This document shows, piece after piece, positions 1 to 9,734 of a stretch of DNA of 64,000 bases. Within the stretch, counting starts at the first letter, position 1, and every line of letters begins with the position of its first letter. Both the position numbers and the translations under genes were made by a program. The stretch is from Lactobacillus sp. W8174 (GTDB lineage Bacteria > Bacillota > Bacilli > Lactobacillales > Lactobacillaceae): positions 310,001 through 374,000 of the forward strand of contig NZ_JACFRN010000001.1 of NCBI RefSeq assembly GCF_016100975.1. The letters are read 5' to 3'. The notes under the pieces were generated by a model. That model saw only the letters and a program-made list of their open reading frames with translations, was not told the DNA's origin and ran no database searches.

Positions 1-424
1 AGTAGTTAGTGGTGGAGACTATTTAGTTTCTCAATCAACTTTTCCGGCATACTTTTTAAAATCACCTGATGAACTGATCGCTACGCAAACAGAAATTGAT
101 GCATTAATTTTTAAAAATAAAATTGCACCGAAACTGGCAATAAAAAAGCGTTATTTAGGTACTGAACCATTTTCAAGAACAACTAATTTCTATAATCAAA
201 GCTTAAAAAACACACTTAGTCCCAAAATTGACGTTGAAATTGTTAAGCGCTTTTGCAATAACGATCAAATAATTACAGCTACACGAGTCCGTCAGCTGAT
301 CAAAAGTAATAATTTAAAAGACATTTCAAATTTAGTTCCACCAACTACTTTTGATTTTATTAATAAAAACTATCAAATTTTACAAGAAAGAATAGAGAAA
401 GGAATGAACATCAATGGAAATTAA
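1..424 (+). CDS. citC: [Citrate (pro-3S)-lyase] ligase, C-terminal part (CitC)
   Basis: The reading frame is open from base 2 to a TAA at 422-424, and the 5' end lies outside the window. CitC uses ATP and acetate to acetylate the thiol of the citrate lyase acyl carrier protein, which switches the enzyme on. The visible 140 residues begin with VVSGGDYLVS and include FSRTTNFYNQ, IITATRVRQLI and a C-terminal LVPPTTFDFI stretch, as in the nucleotidyltransferase-like end of CitC proteins. The stop overlaps the citD start by 11 bases, which implies translational coupling. The call is secure because citD, citE and citF follow directly. Confidence 0.9.
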   Translation, partial: VVSGGDYLVSQSTFPAYFLKSPDELIATQTEIDALIFKNKIAPKLAIKKRYLGTEPFSRTTNFYNQSLKNTLSPKIDVEIVKRFCNNDQIITATRVRQLIKSNNLKDISNLVPPTTFDFINKNYQILQERIEKGMNINGN

Positions 425-710
425 GACTGTTGGAGTGGCAGGAACTTTAGAATCTTCAGATATTCAAATAATGGTATCAGCTGGTCAAAATGGCGTTGAA
501 ATTGATTTGGAATCCGAAGTAGCCAAATCTTACGGGGATCAGATCAAAAAAGTAATAACAGATGTACTTAAAAAATTCGGAATTGAAAATGCAAAGGTTA
601 AAGCAACTGATAAAGGCGCTCTTGACTGCGTAATTGCTGCACGTACATTGGCTGCAGCTCAAAGAGCAACCGAAACTACTGATAAACCAAGATTGGAGGT
701 ACTACAATAA
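414..710 (+). CDS. citD: Citrate lyase acyl carrier protein (gamma subunit)
   Basis: This 98-residue protein has the usual CitD length. It carries the 2'-(5''-triphosphoribosyl)-3'-dephospho-CoA prosthetic group and shuttles acetyl and citryl groups between the alpha and beta subunits. The N-terminal GTLESSD motif holds the serine that is modified in the family (Ser14 by position). The ATG lies inside the end of citC, and the stop codon is immediately followed by the citE ATG, so citC-citD-citE-citF read as one operon. Confidence 0.95.
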   Translation: MEIKTVGVAGTLESSDIQIMVSAGQNGVEIDLESEVAKSYGDQIKKVITDVLKKFGIENAKVKATDKGALDCVIAARTLAAAQRATETTDKPRLEVLQ

Positions 711-1625
711 ATGACTTACGTAAAAAATCGTTTGCGTCGAACTATGATGTTTGTGCCGGGGAATAATCCAGCTATGGTTAAGGATGCCGGTATCTATGGT
801 GCTGACTCCATTATGTTAGATTTGGAAGATGCAGTTTCTCTAACTGAAAAAGATGCAGCGAGAATGTTAGTATTTAATGCCATTAAAACCGTTGATTTTG
901 GTGGTGCAGAAGTAGTTGTCAGAATTAATGGTCAAGATACGCCTTTTTATGACGAAGATGTAAAGGCAATGGTTCGAGCAGGAGTCGATGTTATTCGTCT
1001 GCCAAAAACTGAATCAGCTGCAATGATTAAAAAATTAGTAGCTGATATGGAAAAGGCAGAAGAAGAATATGGCGTTGAAAAAGGTTCTATTGGCGTAATG
1101 GCTGCAATTGAAAGTGCTAAAGGTGTTCTTAATGCACCTGAAATTGCAACGGCCACACCATTAATGATGGGTTTGGCAGTTTCTGGCGAAGATTATACTG
1201 CTGATATGCACACTCACCGGTATCCTGACGGACGTGAACTTGAATTTGCTCGTAATATGGTTTTACAAGCTGCTAGAGCTGCAGATGTTTATGCCTTCGA
1301 TACAGTTTTTTCAAATATGAACGACACCGAGGGATTTTACCGCGAGACAAAATATATTTATGAACTTGGGTATGATGGTAAGTCTTTGGTCAATCCACGG
1401 CAAATTCCAATGGTTAATAAAGTATTCAATCCTACTAAAGACGAAATTGAAAATGCACTTGCTGTGCAAAATGCAATTCAGGAAGCAAAAGCAAAAGGTT
1501 CTGGAGTAATTTCGATGAACGGTAAGATGGTTGACAAACCTGTAGTTGAAAAAGCTGATCGTGTTATTGAAACAGCAAAAGCTTCGAATTTAATTGATGA
1601 GGAGGGTAATTACATTGGAGAATAA
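711..1625 (+). CDS. citE: Citrate lyase beta subunit (citryl-ACP lyase)
   Basis: CitE cleaves citryl-ACP to oxaloacetate and acetyl-ACP. It is a 304-residue protein of the HpcH/HpaI aldolase (CitE-like) family. The sequence shows [10 protein letters not shown] near the N-terminus, the acidic metal-binding MLDLEDAV motif, VVRINGQDT, and VIRLPKTES. Its ATG directly abuts the citD stop. The last bases overlap the start of citF, consistent with stoichiometric production of the lyase subunits. Confidence 0.95.
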   Translation: MTYVKNRLRRTMMFVPGNNPAMVKDAGIYGADSIMLDLEDAVSLTEKDAARMLVFNAIKTVDFGGAEVVVRINGQDTPFYDEDVKAMVRAGVDVIRLPKTESAAMIKKLVADMEKAEEEYGVEKGSIGVMAAIESAKGVLNAPEIATATPLMMGLAVSGEDYTADMHTHRYPDGRELEFARNMVLQAARAADVYAFDTVFSNMNDTEGFYRETKYIYELGYDGKSLVNPRQIPMVNKVFNPTKDEIENALAVQNAIQEAKAKGSGVISMNGKMVDKPVVEKADRVIETAKASNLIDEEGNYIGE

Positions 1626-3153
1626 AGTAAAGCGCAATTTGCCGGATGATTTGATGACTGATATGAATCTTAAACCATTTAAGTCTGTTGTAGTTGGCAA
1701 TCCTGAAGTAAAGAGAGTTGCACCCAAAGTACAAGTTACCACCGGTGAATCAAAAGTGGTCGATTCTTTAGAAGAAGTTATCAAAAAGACGCTAAAAGAT
1801 GGTATGACTATCTCGTTTCACCATCACTTTAGAAATGGCGATTTTGCTTTTAATAAAGTAATGGATTTAATTATTAAAATGGGTTATCAAAATCTGACTT
1901 TAGCTCCTTCTTCTTTGACTGGTGTTATGAATGACAAAGTAATTGAAGCAATTAAAAAGGGTGTCATTACCAATATTACTTCTTCTGGAATGAGAGGCAG
2001 CTTAGGAGATTTTGTTTCCCATGGTGGACTGAAGAATCCGGTAATTTTCCGTTCTCACGGCAATAGGGCTCGTTCAATTGAAGAAGGAGAAATCAAAATT
2101 GATGTTGCTTTTTTAGGTGTCCCCAATTCTGATCCCGCAGGAAATGCTAATGGTCAAGAAGGAGATGCTGTATTCGGTTCTTTAGGTTACGCATTGATTG
2201 ACTCTCAATATGCGGATAAAGTAGTTTTATTGACAGACAACATTGTTGATTATCCAAATACTCCTGCTTCTATTAAACAAACTCAGGTCGATTACGTTGT
2301 TAAGGTTGATCAAATAGGTGATGCGGATAAAATTGGTTCAGGAGCGACTCGTTTTACTAAAGATCCAAAAGAGCTGAAGATTGCGCAAACCGTTAATCAG
2401 GTAATTACTAATTCACCTTATTATAAGCAAGGATTTTCTTTTCAGACAGGATCTGGCGGAGCTGCTCTTGCTGTGACCAGATATTTAAGAGAATCAATGT
2501 TAAAAGATGGCATCACAGCATCGTTTGCTCTAGGTGGCATTACCAAGCCCACAACCGACCTACTTGAGGAAGGCCTGGTCAAAAAAATTATGGATGTGCA
2601 GGATTTTGATAAAGGTGCTGCAGCATCAATGGCCAAGAATAAAAACCAACAAGAAATTGATGCCTCTTGGTATGCTGATCCTCACAACAAAGGGGCAGTA
2701 GTTAATAATTTAGATGTTGCTATTCTTTCGGCTTTACAGATTGATACAGATTTCAACGTTAACGTAATGACCGGTTCTGATGGTGTTATCCGTGGTGCTA
2801 TTGGTGGTCACCAAGATGCAGCTGCAGCCAAAATGACTATTATTACTGCTCCATTGGTACGCGGACGAAATGCGACTGTTGTTCCAGCAGTTGAAACAGT
2901 TGTAACTCCTGGTGATTCAATTGATGTTTTGGTAACTGAAAGAGGAATTGCAATTAATCCACGTCGTAAGGATCTCATAGATGCTTTTGCCAAAGTGCCT
3001 GAACTTAATGTAGTTGATATTAAGGAACTTCAAAAAATGGCTCAACAACAAGTTGGAGTTCCAAAACCACTGGCATATACTGATCGGACTGTTGCTCTTA
3101 TTCAGTATCGGGATGGCACAATTATCGATACAATTAAGCAAGTAAAAGACTAA
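1615..3153 (+). CDS. citF: Citrate lyase alpha subunit (citrate:acetyl-ACP transferase)
   Basis: CitF exchanges acetyl-ACP for citryl-ACP, the first half of citrate cleavage. The frame is open from a TTG at 1594, but I chose the TTG at 1615. A GGAGGG ribosome-binding site at 1601-1606 sits 8 bases before it, and the protein would then begin with [10 protein letters not shown] (about 512 residues, the family length). The CoA-transferase-like fold is shown by the glycine-rich [11 protein letters not shown] and [17 protein letters not shown] segments and a late [12 protein letters not shown]. It overlaps citE by 11 bases. A terminator-like hairpin follows the stop. Confidence 0.93.
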   Translation: MENKVKRNLPDDLMTDMNLKPFKSVVVGNPEVKRVAPKVQVTTGESKVVDSLEEVIKKTLKDGMTISFHHHFRNGDFAFNKVMDLIIKMGYQNLTLAPSSLTGVMNDKVIEAIKKGVITNITSSGMRGSLGDFVSHGGLKNPVIFRSHGNRARSIEEGEIKIDVAFLGVPNSDPAGNANGQEGDAVFGSLGYALIDSQYADKVVLLTDNIVDYPNTPASIKQTQVDYVVKVDQIGDADKIGSGATRFTKDPKELKIAQTVNQVITNSPYYKQGFSFQTGSGGAALAVTRYLRESMLKDGITASFALGGITKPTTDLLEEGLVKKIMDVQDFDKGAAASMAKNKNQQEIDASWYADPHNKGAVVNNLDVAILSALQIDTDFNVNVMTGSDGVIRGAIGGHQDAAAAKMTIITAPLVRGRNATVVPAVETVVTPGDSIDVLVTERGIAINPRRKDLIDAFAKVPELNVVDIKELQKMAQQQVGVPKPLAYTDRTVALIQYRDGTIIDTIKQVKD

Positions 3154-3172
3154 TTATTTATTTTAAAAAAAG

Positions 3173-3208
3173 TGTGAGAATGAGCTTTAACTTGTTCTCA
3201 CATTTTTT
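3173..3208 (+). terminator. Hairpin with T-run between citF and citX
   Basis: TGTGAGAA at 3173-3180 pairs with TTCTCACA at 3195-3202 and is followed directly by six T. It looks like an intrinsic terminator or attenuator ending the citCDEF message. A TATAAT at 3212-3217 follows it and could serve citX, although no well-spaced -35 is visible. Confidence 0.7.
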
Positions 3209-3238
3209 GGCTATAATATAAAAAGAGGAGGATGTCAG

Positions 3239-3787
3239 ATGTTAAAAACAATTTTTGCTGAAGGTAAGCCTCAGAGTATAGCTGAAGTACTGGAAAATAA
3301 AGATGAACGAGTTAAGCTTCAACAAGAAATTTTGCAAAAGTTTCCAGAGGCTACATTATTAGATGTTAAATTGAATATTCCCGGGCCTATTAAAAACAAT
3401 TGTTATTTAGAAAAAATATTTGCCGAAGGTATTTTTGATTTAGAAAAAGTTTTTCAAAGCAATAATTTGCCTTTTATTCTCTATGAACATTGGGAAAAAG
3501 TAACGGGTCCAGAAAATTTTTACCTTGTTAATAGTAACTACAGAGTTGTAAAAGAAAAAGCAGTTGAATTTGAAGAACATCAAAAACTAAATCGACTTTT
3601 TGATGCTGATGTTTTGATTAATAAGCAAAAACAGGCTATATCCCGCAAAGAACTGGGTATGCCTGTTCGCAAATGTTTTTTATGTTCAAGACCTGCCAAA
3701 GAATGTGCTCGTTCAAGAAGACATTCAGTCTCAGAATTACAAAATTATATCACTAATTTGTACAGGCAGGAGATAACGTCTGATTAA
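3239..3787 (+). CDS. citX: Apo-citrate lyase phosphoribosyl-dephospho-CoA transferase (CitX)
   Basis: CitX attaches the triphosphoribosyl-dephospho-CoA prosthetic group to CitD. The 182-residue protein carries LNRLFDADVL, related to the family's nucleotide-binding GxRLxDxDV motif, and a C-terminal MPVRKCFLCSRPAKECARSR block typical of CitX. A strong AGAGGAGGATG ribosome-binding site precedes the ATG. The gene is separated from citF by a terminator-like hairpin. CitG, which makes the prosthetic-group precursor and usually follows or is fused to citX, is not present downstream. Confidence 0.9.
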   Translation: MLKTIFAEGKPQSIAEVLENKDERVKLQQEILQKFPEATLLDVKLNIPGPIKNNCYLEKIFAEGIFDLEKVFQSNNLPFILYEHWEKVTGPENFYLVNSNYRVVKEKAVEFEEHQKLNRLFDADVLINKQKQAISRKELGMPVRKCFLCSRPAKECARSRRHSVSELQNYITNLYRQEITSD

Positions 3788-3789
3788 AA

Positions 3790-4734
3790 CTAAAGAGTGT
3801 CATTCTTATGCAAAACTCTTTCTGCTATTCCACTAGTAGTGATCAAGTGAGTTATTACGCCTGTCCTTAACGCTCCCAAAAGAGCATCTTCTTTAAAGCG
3901 ATTTCTAACAATTACAAAGCGATCAGGAATTGCAAAAATATTAGAAAGGCTGATACCAGATATATGTGGCTCTATGGGACTATAAAAACGTCCTTTAATA
4001 TCATAAGGCCTGCCAAAAACAATTCCTGCTAATTGATTTTTCTCTAATCCCGTAAATAGTTTGTCTGCATAATGATCCATAAAGAATTGACCTGATTCTA
4101 ACGACTGGAATGTTCCGATACTTGCAAACACTAAGTCGAGTTGTGAAAAATATTTTTCTATGTATTCATAATATGGTTCTTTATGAACCTTTTTTACTAA
4201 AGTGGGATCGATCGCATAAAGAGGGGCAGGAAAAGTTAGACATTTTGCGCTGAACTTATTCGCAGCATGTTGAATTAATGGTAGTTTACGCTTGCTTGCA
4301 TTAACCACTTGACCTAACAACTGCACAAAAGTCAAATCATCACGCGTTTCTGCTGAAAAATTATCAATAATGTCTCTTAAGAGAGTTCCCCAAGTTAAGC
4401 CGACAACATGAGCTGAATTAATATAATTCTGTATTTGTTTAGCTGCAAAGTTAACAATCATTTCATTATCTTGGTTTTTAGTCTCTTTATCTTCTAAAAT
4501 ATAGACTTCCTTTAAATCAAAAAATCTTTGAAATTCACGCTCAAGTTTTTGTGATCGTTTAGGGCTTTGATAAATACTAATTTTTACAATTCCCTTATCT
4601 TCGGCTTCTTCTATTGCCTTAGCTATCAGATAACGAGAGAGATTATACTTTTTCGAGATTTCTGCAATGTTCAGCTTGCTCAAAAAATAGTCATGTGCGA
4701 TATTCGCAAGTTGTTCATCTGTTAACAATGTCAT
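3790..4734 (-). CDS. SorC/DeoR-family transcriptional regulator, probable citrate lyase regulator (CitR/CitI-like)
   Basis: This 314-residue protein has an N-terminal helix-turn-helix (ISKKYNLSRYLIAKAIEEAE, about residues 24-43) followed by a sugar-binding-type effector domain (VVGLTWGTLLRDI, DLVFASIGTFQS, GIVFGRPYDIKGRF), the SorC architecture. Regulators of this type (CitI in Leuconostoc and Weissella) respond to citrate. It faces the cit genes tail to tail with a 2-base gap after citX, so regulation of that cluster is an inference from position. Its promoter must lie in the AT-rich 4735-4859 gap. Confidence 0.8.
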   Translation of the reverse strand: MTLLTDEQLANIAHDYFLSKLNIAEISKKYNLSRYLIAKAIEEAEDKGIVKISIYQSPKRSQKLEREFQRFFDLKEVYILEDKETKNQDNEMIVNFAAKQIQNYINSAHVVGLTWGTLLRDIIDNFSAETRDDLTFVQLLGQVVNASKRKLPLIQHAANKFSAKCLTFPAPLYAIDPTLVKKVHKEPYYEYIEKYFSQLDLVFASIGTFQSLESGQFFMDHYADKLFTGLEKNQLAGIVFGRPYDIKGRFYSPIEPHISGISLSNIFAIPDRFVIVRNRFKEDALLGALRTGVITHLITTSGIAERVLHKNDTL

Positions 4735-4859
4735 TTGCTTTTTCCTATTCTTTATACTTTTTATTTGTTTTAATTATATTAGAAAAAACGTTTTAATACT
4801 ATAACTTAAGCAACTTTTTAGAAGAAAAATTTTCAGAAGACGAAATTTATATTCTGTTT

Positions 4860-5360
4860 TTATTCCAGTAAATCACAAAATTTTGCATGTGTAATTTTTT
4901 GCAAATCTTGAGGATCTAGAAACACGCTACGCCCGATTTTGCCACTGGAAACAGCAATTTCTTTTTCGCTGACCATGCTATTATCAAGAAAAATGGGAAA
5001 ATGATGTTTAAAATAGATGCCGATGGGAGTATTTGCCCCATGTACATAACCGGTGGTTTTTTCTAAATCTTTTAAGGGTAACATTTCGCATTTTTTATTA
5101 CCTGAATTTTTTGCTAATTTTTTCATGCTCAAATGCTCGGTTACTGGTATTACAGCTACTAAAGTAGGCGTATTATTTCCACAGCACACCAAAGTTTTAT
5201 AGACCAAATGTTCATTCTCGTTTAAAATGGATGTATCCATTTTTGCCACACCACCCGAGTCTTCATGTGTAGCAAACTCTGCTTGCCGATATGAGATTTT
5301 ATCCCTATCTAATATTTTTTCGACAAGCGTCTTTTCAATCTTATTTTTCTTTTTTGACAT
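4860..5360 (-). CDS. YbaK/ProX-type aminoacyl-tRNA deacylase
   Basis: Proteins of this family hydrolyse mischarged tRNA (Cys-tRNAPro or related). The roughly 166-residue protein has the family layout: an N-terminal ATHEDSGGVAKM segment, the catalytic-lysine region HLVYKTLVCC, VAVIPVTEHLSMKKLAK, a GYVHGANTPIGI loop, and the C-terminal EIAVSSGKIGRSVFLDPQDL. I chose the ATG at 5360 over an in-frame GTG at 5369 because the AAGGTGA ribosome-binding site is properly spaced only from the ATG. It lies divergent from prmA. The exact substrate cannot be decided from sequence. Confidence 0.82.
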   Translation of the reverse strand: MSKKKNKIEKTLVEKILDRDKISYRQAEFATHEDSGGVAKMDTSILNENEHLVYKTLVCCGNNTPTLVAVIPVTEHLSMKKLAKNSGNKKCEMLPLKDLEKTTGYVHGANTPIGIYFKHHFPIFLDNSMVSEKEIAVSSGKIGRSVFLDPQDLQKITHAKFCDLLE

Positions 5361-5422
5361 AATGATCACCTTTTTAATGATAGCATTGATAAAAGGGAAA
5401 ATAAAAGGGAGTTAAAAAAATA

Positions 5423-6367
5423 ATGAAATTGTTAATTATTAAAATAGAAACTAGTCATGAAGTTGAAGATGCATTAAATATATATAGTCAGGATGTACTG
5501 CACTGTTTGGGCACAGAAACGCGGAAGCGTTCAGACTTCGAACAAGCAGGTTGGGAATCTGATTCAACAATTGTTAAACTTGACGAAATAAAAGACTTAC
5601 CTGAAGATTTGGAATTTTTAGCATATTTTGATATGGAACAAGATAAGGCAGAATTAGTTAAAAAGTACCAAAAAAAGTTGTCTGAATTAAAAAGCTATGG
5701 TTTGAAAATAGGCCAGGCTGAAGTGAGTGCCTCTTATATCAAAGATGAAGACTGGAATACAGTGTGGCAAAAATTTTATCATCCAATTGACTTTTCCAGG
5801 CACCTGGCTATAGTTCCTGAATGGGAACAATATAAGCCGGCTTTTAAAGACCAAAACATAATTAAACTTGATCCCGGTTTGGCATTTGGCACTGGTTCAC
5901 ATAAGACTACTCAACTAGCATTGTTAGGACTGGAACAGATTTTAATCAAGCCAGAGACTGTTTGTGATGTTGGCACTGGTTCTGGAATCTTAGCAATTGC
6001 TTCGTCTATTTTAGGAGCGAGATCAGTTTTAGCGACAGATATATCTGATGAGGCAATAACTGCTGCTAATGAGAATATATCTTTAAATAATTTAACTAAT
6101 ATAAAAGTGCAGAAAACGAACTTATTAAATAAAGTTAAAGATAAGTATGATATTATTGTAGCAAATATTTTGGCTGAAATTTTACTTGATTTAATTCCAG
6201 AGTTGGATGAGCACTTGACTTCTAACGGAAAAGTGATTTTTTCTGGAATAGATTGTGATCAGATAGAAAAAATCAAGAAAGCTTTGACTGCAAATGGATT
6301 CCAAATTATATTATCAATGCAACAAGGACGTTGGATTGGGTTAATTATTGAAAGAAAAGATAACTAA
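5423..6367 (+). CDS. prmA: Ribosomal protein L11 methyltransferase
   Basis: PrmA trimethylates ribosomal protein L11. The 314-residue length fits the family. The C-terminal class I methyltransferase domain shows the SAM motif VCDVGTGSGILAIA (about residue 180), the DPGLAFGTGSHKTT segment just before it, and IVANILAEILLDLIPEL after it. It starts an apparent operon that continues through the small membrane protein, rel and dtd, an arrangement seen in lactobacilli. Confidence 0.95.
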   Translation: MKLLIIKIETSHEVEDALNIYSQDVLHCLGTETRKRSDFEQAGWESDSTIVKLDEIKDLPEDLEFLAYFDMEQDKAELVKKYQKKLSELKSYGLKIGQAEVSASYIKDEDWNTVWQKFYHPIDFSRHLAIVPEWEQYKPAFKDQNIIKLDPGLAFGTGSHKTTQLALLGLEQILIKPETVCDVGTGSGILAIASSILGARSVLATDISDEAITAANENISLNNLTNIKVQKTNLLNKVKDKYDIIVANILAEILLDLIPELDEHLTSNGKVIFSGIDCDQIEKIKKALTANGFQIILSMQQGRWIGLIIERKDN

Positions 6368-6410
6368 ATAGAGTTATAATAGATAATTAAATTAGTAAGG
6401 AACTGACAAG

Positions 6411-6764
6411 TTGATTGATAAACTAAAAAATATTCCTTTTTTTAAAAAGTTAAATAGCTATAAAATTACACCTGTAATTAGCTGGAGTATGTTAGTCATG
6501 GTTTTGCCACTCATATTTAGCCTTTTTTCAATAAGGACTATTTATCGCGTGGGACTGTTATTTATAATGCTCAACAGCATAATCAGCTATCACATTGGCA
6601 AATTGATTAAAGCACTTAATTTAAGGCACTATTGGCTCTTGTTTATGCCAGGCTGTTTTTGCTTAATTGTTTTATTGAAATATGCTAATTATAACTTTTT
6701 GTTTGCGTTAATTTATCTCATTTTGGAAATATTTGGTTTAATGGATAATCAAATTTACGGTTAG
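6411..6764 (+). CDS. Small membrane protein of unknown function
   Basis: This 117-residue protein starts at a TTG with a TAAGGA ribosome-binding site about 9 bases upstream. It has about four hydrophobic stretches (ITPVISWSMLVMVLPLIF, VGLLFIMLNSIISYHIG, WLLFMPGCFCLIVLL, FLFALIYLILEIFG), so it is predicted to be an integral membrane protein. I recognise no motif or family. It lies 43 bases after prmA and 21 bases before rel in the same direction, so it is probably cotranscribed with both. Confidence 0.7.
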   Translation: MIDKLKNIPFFKKLNSYKITPVISWSMLVMVLPLIFSLFSIRTIYRVGLLFIMLNSIISYHIGKLIKALNLRHYWLLFMPGCFCLIVLLKYANYNFLFALIYLILEIFGLMDNQIYG

Positions 6765-6785
6765 TGCTAGAAGGGGCGATATTAT

Positions 6786-9026
6786 ATGTCAAAGTACATC
6801 GAAATGACACATGAACAGGTGATAGATACCTGTAAAAAATATATGAATGATGATCAAATTGCGTTTGTTGAAAAAGCATATAAATTTGCTGCAAATGCCC
6901 ATAAAGACCAAAAAAGAGCCTCCGGACAGCCATATATCGTTCATCCCACCCAAGTTGCTGGTACTCTTGCAAAATTGAGTCTTGACCCTGATACAATTGC
7001 AGCAGGATTCTTACATGATACGGTAGAAGATACACCAGTTACCAATGATGATATCAAGGAAAAGTTTGGCAAAGATGTTGCTTTTATAGTTGATGGCGTT
7101 ACTAAATTAAATAAATACCAGTATAAATCACACCAAGAATTTTTGGCTGAAAATCACAGAAAAATGTTAATTGCAATGGCAAAAGATATTCGAGTGATTA
7201 TGGTCAAATTAGCTGACAGACTGCATAATATGCATACTTTAGAGCATTTGCGCCCTGATAAGCAGCGCCGAATTGCATCCGAGACTATGGATATTTATGC
7301 TCCCTTAGCTGACCGTTTGGGTATCGGAACAATTAAATGGGAACTCGAAGATATGAGTTTTCATTATTTGAACCCAAAAGCATATTACCGGATTGTTAAT
7401 TTAATGAGTCTTAAACGCAGCCAAAGGGAAAAATATATCCAAGATGCAATCAAGACACTTAAGGAGAGTTTGGATAGTCTGGGCATTAAGTACGAAATAT
7501 ACGGTCGGCCAAAGCATATTTATTCTATTTATAAAAAAATGGTCAACAAGCATAAAGATTTTAATGAAATTTATGACTTGTTGGCAGTACGCGTAATTGT
7601 TAAAACAGTAAAAGACTGTTATGCAGTTTTAGGAGCAGTCCATACTAAGTGGAAACCGATGCCTGGCCGGTTCAAGGACTATATTGCTGTTCCTAAGGTC
7701 AACGGCTACCAGTCACTTCATACCACTATTATCGGTCCTGGGGGCAGACCCCTGGAAATACAAATCAGAACCGAACAAATGCATGAAGTTGCGGAATACG
7801 GTGTCGCTGCTCACTGGGCATATAAGAGAGGCAATTTTAAAGGTGTAGAGCAAACCAGTTCAAATGAAAAATTGGACATGGTACGTGAAATTTTAGAGTT
7901 AAAAGATGAAACATCAGACGCTGATGAATTCATGAAAAGCGTTAAAAGCGAAATCTTCTCTGATCGCGTTTATGTTTTTACTCCTAAAGGTGAAGTTTAT
8001 GAACTGCCAAAAGGGTCAGTGACCTTGGATTTTGCTTATGAAATCCATACTCAAGTGGGTAGCCATGCGGTCGGAGCCAAAGTCAATGGTAAGTTAGTAC
8101 CTCTTGATTATAAATTGAAAAATGGTGATGTCATCGAAATAATGACGCAGTCAAACGCAAGCCCATCACGCGACTGGGTCGATTTAGTTAAGACCTCGCG
8201 CGCACGAAACAAAATTCGCAGATACTTTAGAAATCTTGATCGTGACCATAGTATTGAGCAGGGCGAGCAAATGGTTGCCGACAAACTGCGTGAGCAAGGA
8301 CTTTCACCCAAAGTATTTATGTCAAAAGAACATATTGAGCCACTATTGGAGCAAATAAATTATCACACAGCAGATGAAATGTATGCTTCAATTGGTTTTG
8401 GTGATCTCTCCGCGATTGGTGTGGTCAACAGATTAACTGCAGATATACGGCACGAGAATGAAAAGAAGAAACAAAAACAGCTTGAAGAAGAAATTCTGAA
8501 TTCAGGACAAAAAGCAGTTTCGGAAAATCCACCAAGTAAAAAAGATTCTAAGGCAATGAAGATCAAGCACAAAAATGGTGTCATGATTCAGGGCATAAGT
8601 GACTTGATGCTTCATTTGGCCAAGTGTTGCAATCCAGTTCCAGGAGACGACATTGTCGGCTATGTTACTAAAGGCCGGGGCGTGACAATTCATCGAACAG
8701 ACTGTCGCAATATAGTAAATAATGACGAAAGTAAGGGCAGGCTGATTGAAGTTCAATGGGAGAATGTTGCAGAAAACAGTGCCCAAGCATTTAATGCTAA
8801 TATTGAAGTTTTCGGTTACAACCGGGGCAAATTACTCACTGATGTCATTACAAAGTTGAATACGTTAACCCCAAATATTAATAATATCTCAGGCAAAGTC
8901 AACGAAAATAATATTGCACATATATATGCTACAGTGGCGGTGAACAATTCAGCAAAACTAGATGATATTTTAACCAAGTTAAGAGATATACCAGATGTAT
9001 ATCAGACAAGGAGAGCTGATAATTAA
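6786..9026 (+). CDS. relA: Bifunctional (p)ppGpp synthetase/hydrolase (Rel/RSH)
   Basis: This is the long RSH enzyme that makes and degrades the stringent-response alarmone. Domains in order are an N-terminal HD hydrolase (H53, and HD at 77-78 in [10 protein letters not shown]), a synthetase ([20 protein letters not shown], about residues 295-314), a TGS domain from about 392 ([18 protein letters not shown]), a conserved-cysteine region ([12 protein letters not shown], about 611) and a C-terminal ACT domain. The intact HD motif supports hydrolase activity, so it is Rel rather than a synthetase-only RelA. Length is 746 residues. The stop overlaps the dtd start by one base. Confidence 0.95.
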   Translation: MSKYIEMTHEQVIDTCKKYMNDDQIAFVEKAYKFAANAHKDQKRASGQPYIVHPTQVAGTLAKLSLDPDTIAAGFLHDTVEDTPVTNDDIKEKFGKDVAFIVDGVTKLNKYQYKSHQEFLAENHRKMLIAMAKDIRVIMVKLADRLHNMHTLEHLRPDKQRRIASETMDIYAPLADRLGIGTIKWELEDMSFHYLNPKAYYRIVNLMSLKRSQREKYIQDAIKTLKESLDSLGIKYEIYGRPKHIYSIYKKMVNKHKDFNEIYDLLAVRVIVKTVKDCYAVLGAVHTKWKPMPGRFKDYIAVPKVNGYQSLHTTIIGPGGRPLEIQIRTEQMHEVAEYGVAAHWAYKRGNFKGVEQTSSNEKLDMVREILELKDETSDADEFMKSVKSEIFSDRVYVFTPKGEVYELPKGSVTLDFAYEIHTQVGSHAVGAKVNGKLVPLDYKLKNGDVIEIMTQSNASPSRDWVDLVKTSRARNKIRRYFRNLDRDHSIEQGEQMVADKLREQGLSPKVFMSKEHIEPLLEQINYHTADEMYASIGFGDLSAIGVVNRLTADIRHENEKKKQKQLEEEILNSGQKAVSENPPSKKDSKAMKIKHKNGVMIQGISDLMLHLAKCCNPVPGDDIVGYVTKGRGVTIHRTDCRNIVNNDESKGRLIEVQWENVAENSAQAFNANIEVFGYNRGKLLTDVITKLNTLTPNINNISGKVNENNIAHIYATVAVNNSAKLDDILTKLRDIPDVYQTRRADN

Positions 9027-9463
9027 TGCGGATTGTAATCCAAAGAGTAAATCGAGCTAGTGTCAAAATTGCTGGAAATATAGTAGGACAGATCTCCAAG
9101 GGTTTGTTATTGCTGGTTGGGTTAAAAGAAGGCGATGAAGCCGATATTGTTAAAAAGGCAGCTGCTAAAATTGCCAAAATGCGTATCTTTGAAGATAAAA
9201 AGGGTAAAACTAATTTGGCAATTAAAGATGTTGGCGGACAAATATTAAGTGTTAGTCAGTTTACTTTACTAGCAGATACCAAAAAGGGTAATCGACCAAG
9301 TTTTATCAAAGCTATGAGGCCACCGAAATCAAAAGAGTTATGGGAACAATTTAATAAAGAATTGAAAAATTTAGGATTAACCGTAGCGACAGGTGAATTT
9401 GGTGCTGACATGCAGGTTGATTTAGAAAATGATGGACCTTTCACAATCGTGTTGGATCTGTAA
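9026..9463 (+). CDS. dtd: D-aminoacyl-tRNA deacylase
   Basis: Dtd removes D-amino acids wrongly attached to tRNA. The 145-residue protein starts [13 protein letters not shown] and carries the two family signatures, [17 protein letters not shown] and a C-terminal [10 protein letters not shown]. The ATG overlaps the rel stop by one base, so the two are translationally coupled. The hisS-aspS promoter follows within 30 bases. Confidence 0.95.
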   Translation: MRIVIQRVNRASVKIAGNIVGQISKGLLLLVGLKEGDEADIVKKAAAKIAKMRIFEDKKGKTNLAIKDVGGQILSVSQFTLLADTKKGNRPSFIKAMRPPKSKELWEQFNKELKNLGLTVATGEFGADMQVDLENDGPFTIVLDL

Positions 9464-9489
9464 ATATCGTGCATAAATAGTACTACAGG

Positions 9490-9518
9490 TTGACTTTTAA
9501 CTGTGAAAACTATATTCT
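9490..9518 (+). promoter_or_regulatory. Promoter of the hisS-aspS T-box leader
   Basis: TTGACT at 9490-9495 is followed 17 bases later by TATTCT at 9513-9518. A TATATT at 9511 is an alternative -10 with 15-base spacing. The position just before the T-box stem I supports the call. Confidence 0.65.
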
Positions 9519-9538
9519 AAAAAAGAATTATCAATGAC

Positions 9539-9717
9539 AAAGACTGAAGTTTGGTATTTTTATTCAGAGACCGCCTATTTTTGGTGAAAAGGTGGAAAAA
9601 AACTAACTGTGACCCCTTTACCAGATAATAATCGCATCGCGAGCGTTATTCGCAGCAGGTAAAAGGTGGTACCGTGCTAAATCAGAGCGCCCTTGATTTA
9701 TTCAAGGACGTTTTTTT
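9539..9717 (+). promoter_or_regulatory. T-box riboswitch leader of hisS-aspS, probably Asp-sensing
   Basis: The T-box core AGGTGGTACCGTG lies at 9664-9676. Stem I has an AG bump (AGAGA, 9566-9570), a CCGCC/GGTGG distal helix (9571-9575 with 9591-9595), a terminal loop containing GGTG, and a mid helix of about 13 pairs. A stem III (AATAATCGC with GCGTTATT) spans 9627-9650. The terminator is GCGCCCTTGA with TCAAGGACGT and a T-run (9687-9717). The likely specifier is GAC (Asp) at 9611-9613, in the specifier-loop position. The acceptor-binding UGGU would match the G73 of tRNA-Asp by wobble but not the C73 of tRNA-His. No CAC specifier was seen. Confidence 0.85.
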
Positions 9718-9734
9718 ATTAAAAGGATGATTAA

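Noticed and set aside
1594-1614. Longer citF start at the TTG of 1594
   Set aside because: The GGAGGG ribosome-binding site lies inside this stretch and fits only the TTG at 1615.
3792-3821. AAAGAGT/ACTCTTT hairpin as a citX terminator
   Set aside because: It lies inside the coding end of the opposing regulator and has no clear T-run on the plus strand.
3788-3830. Possible start of a citG gene after citX
   Set aside because: A GGAGATAA lies near the end of citX, but the following frame stops within about 20 codons and overlaps the regulator's 3' end.
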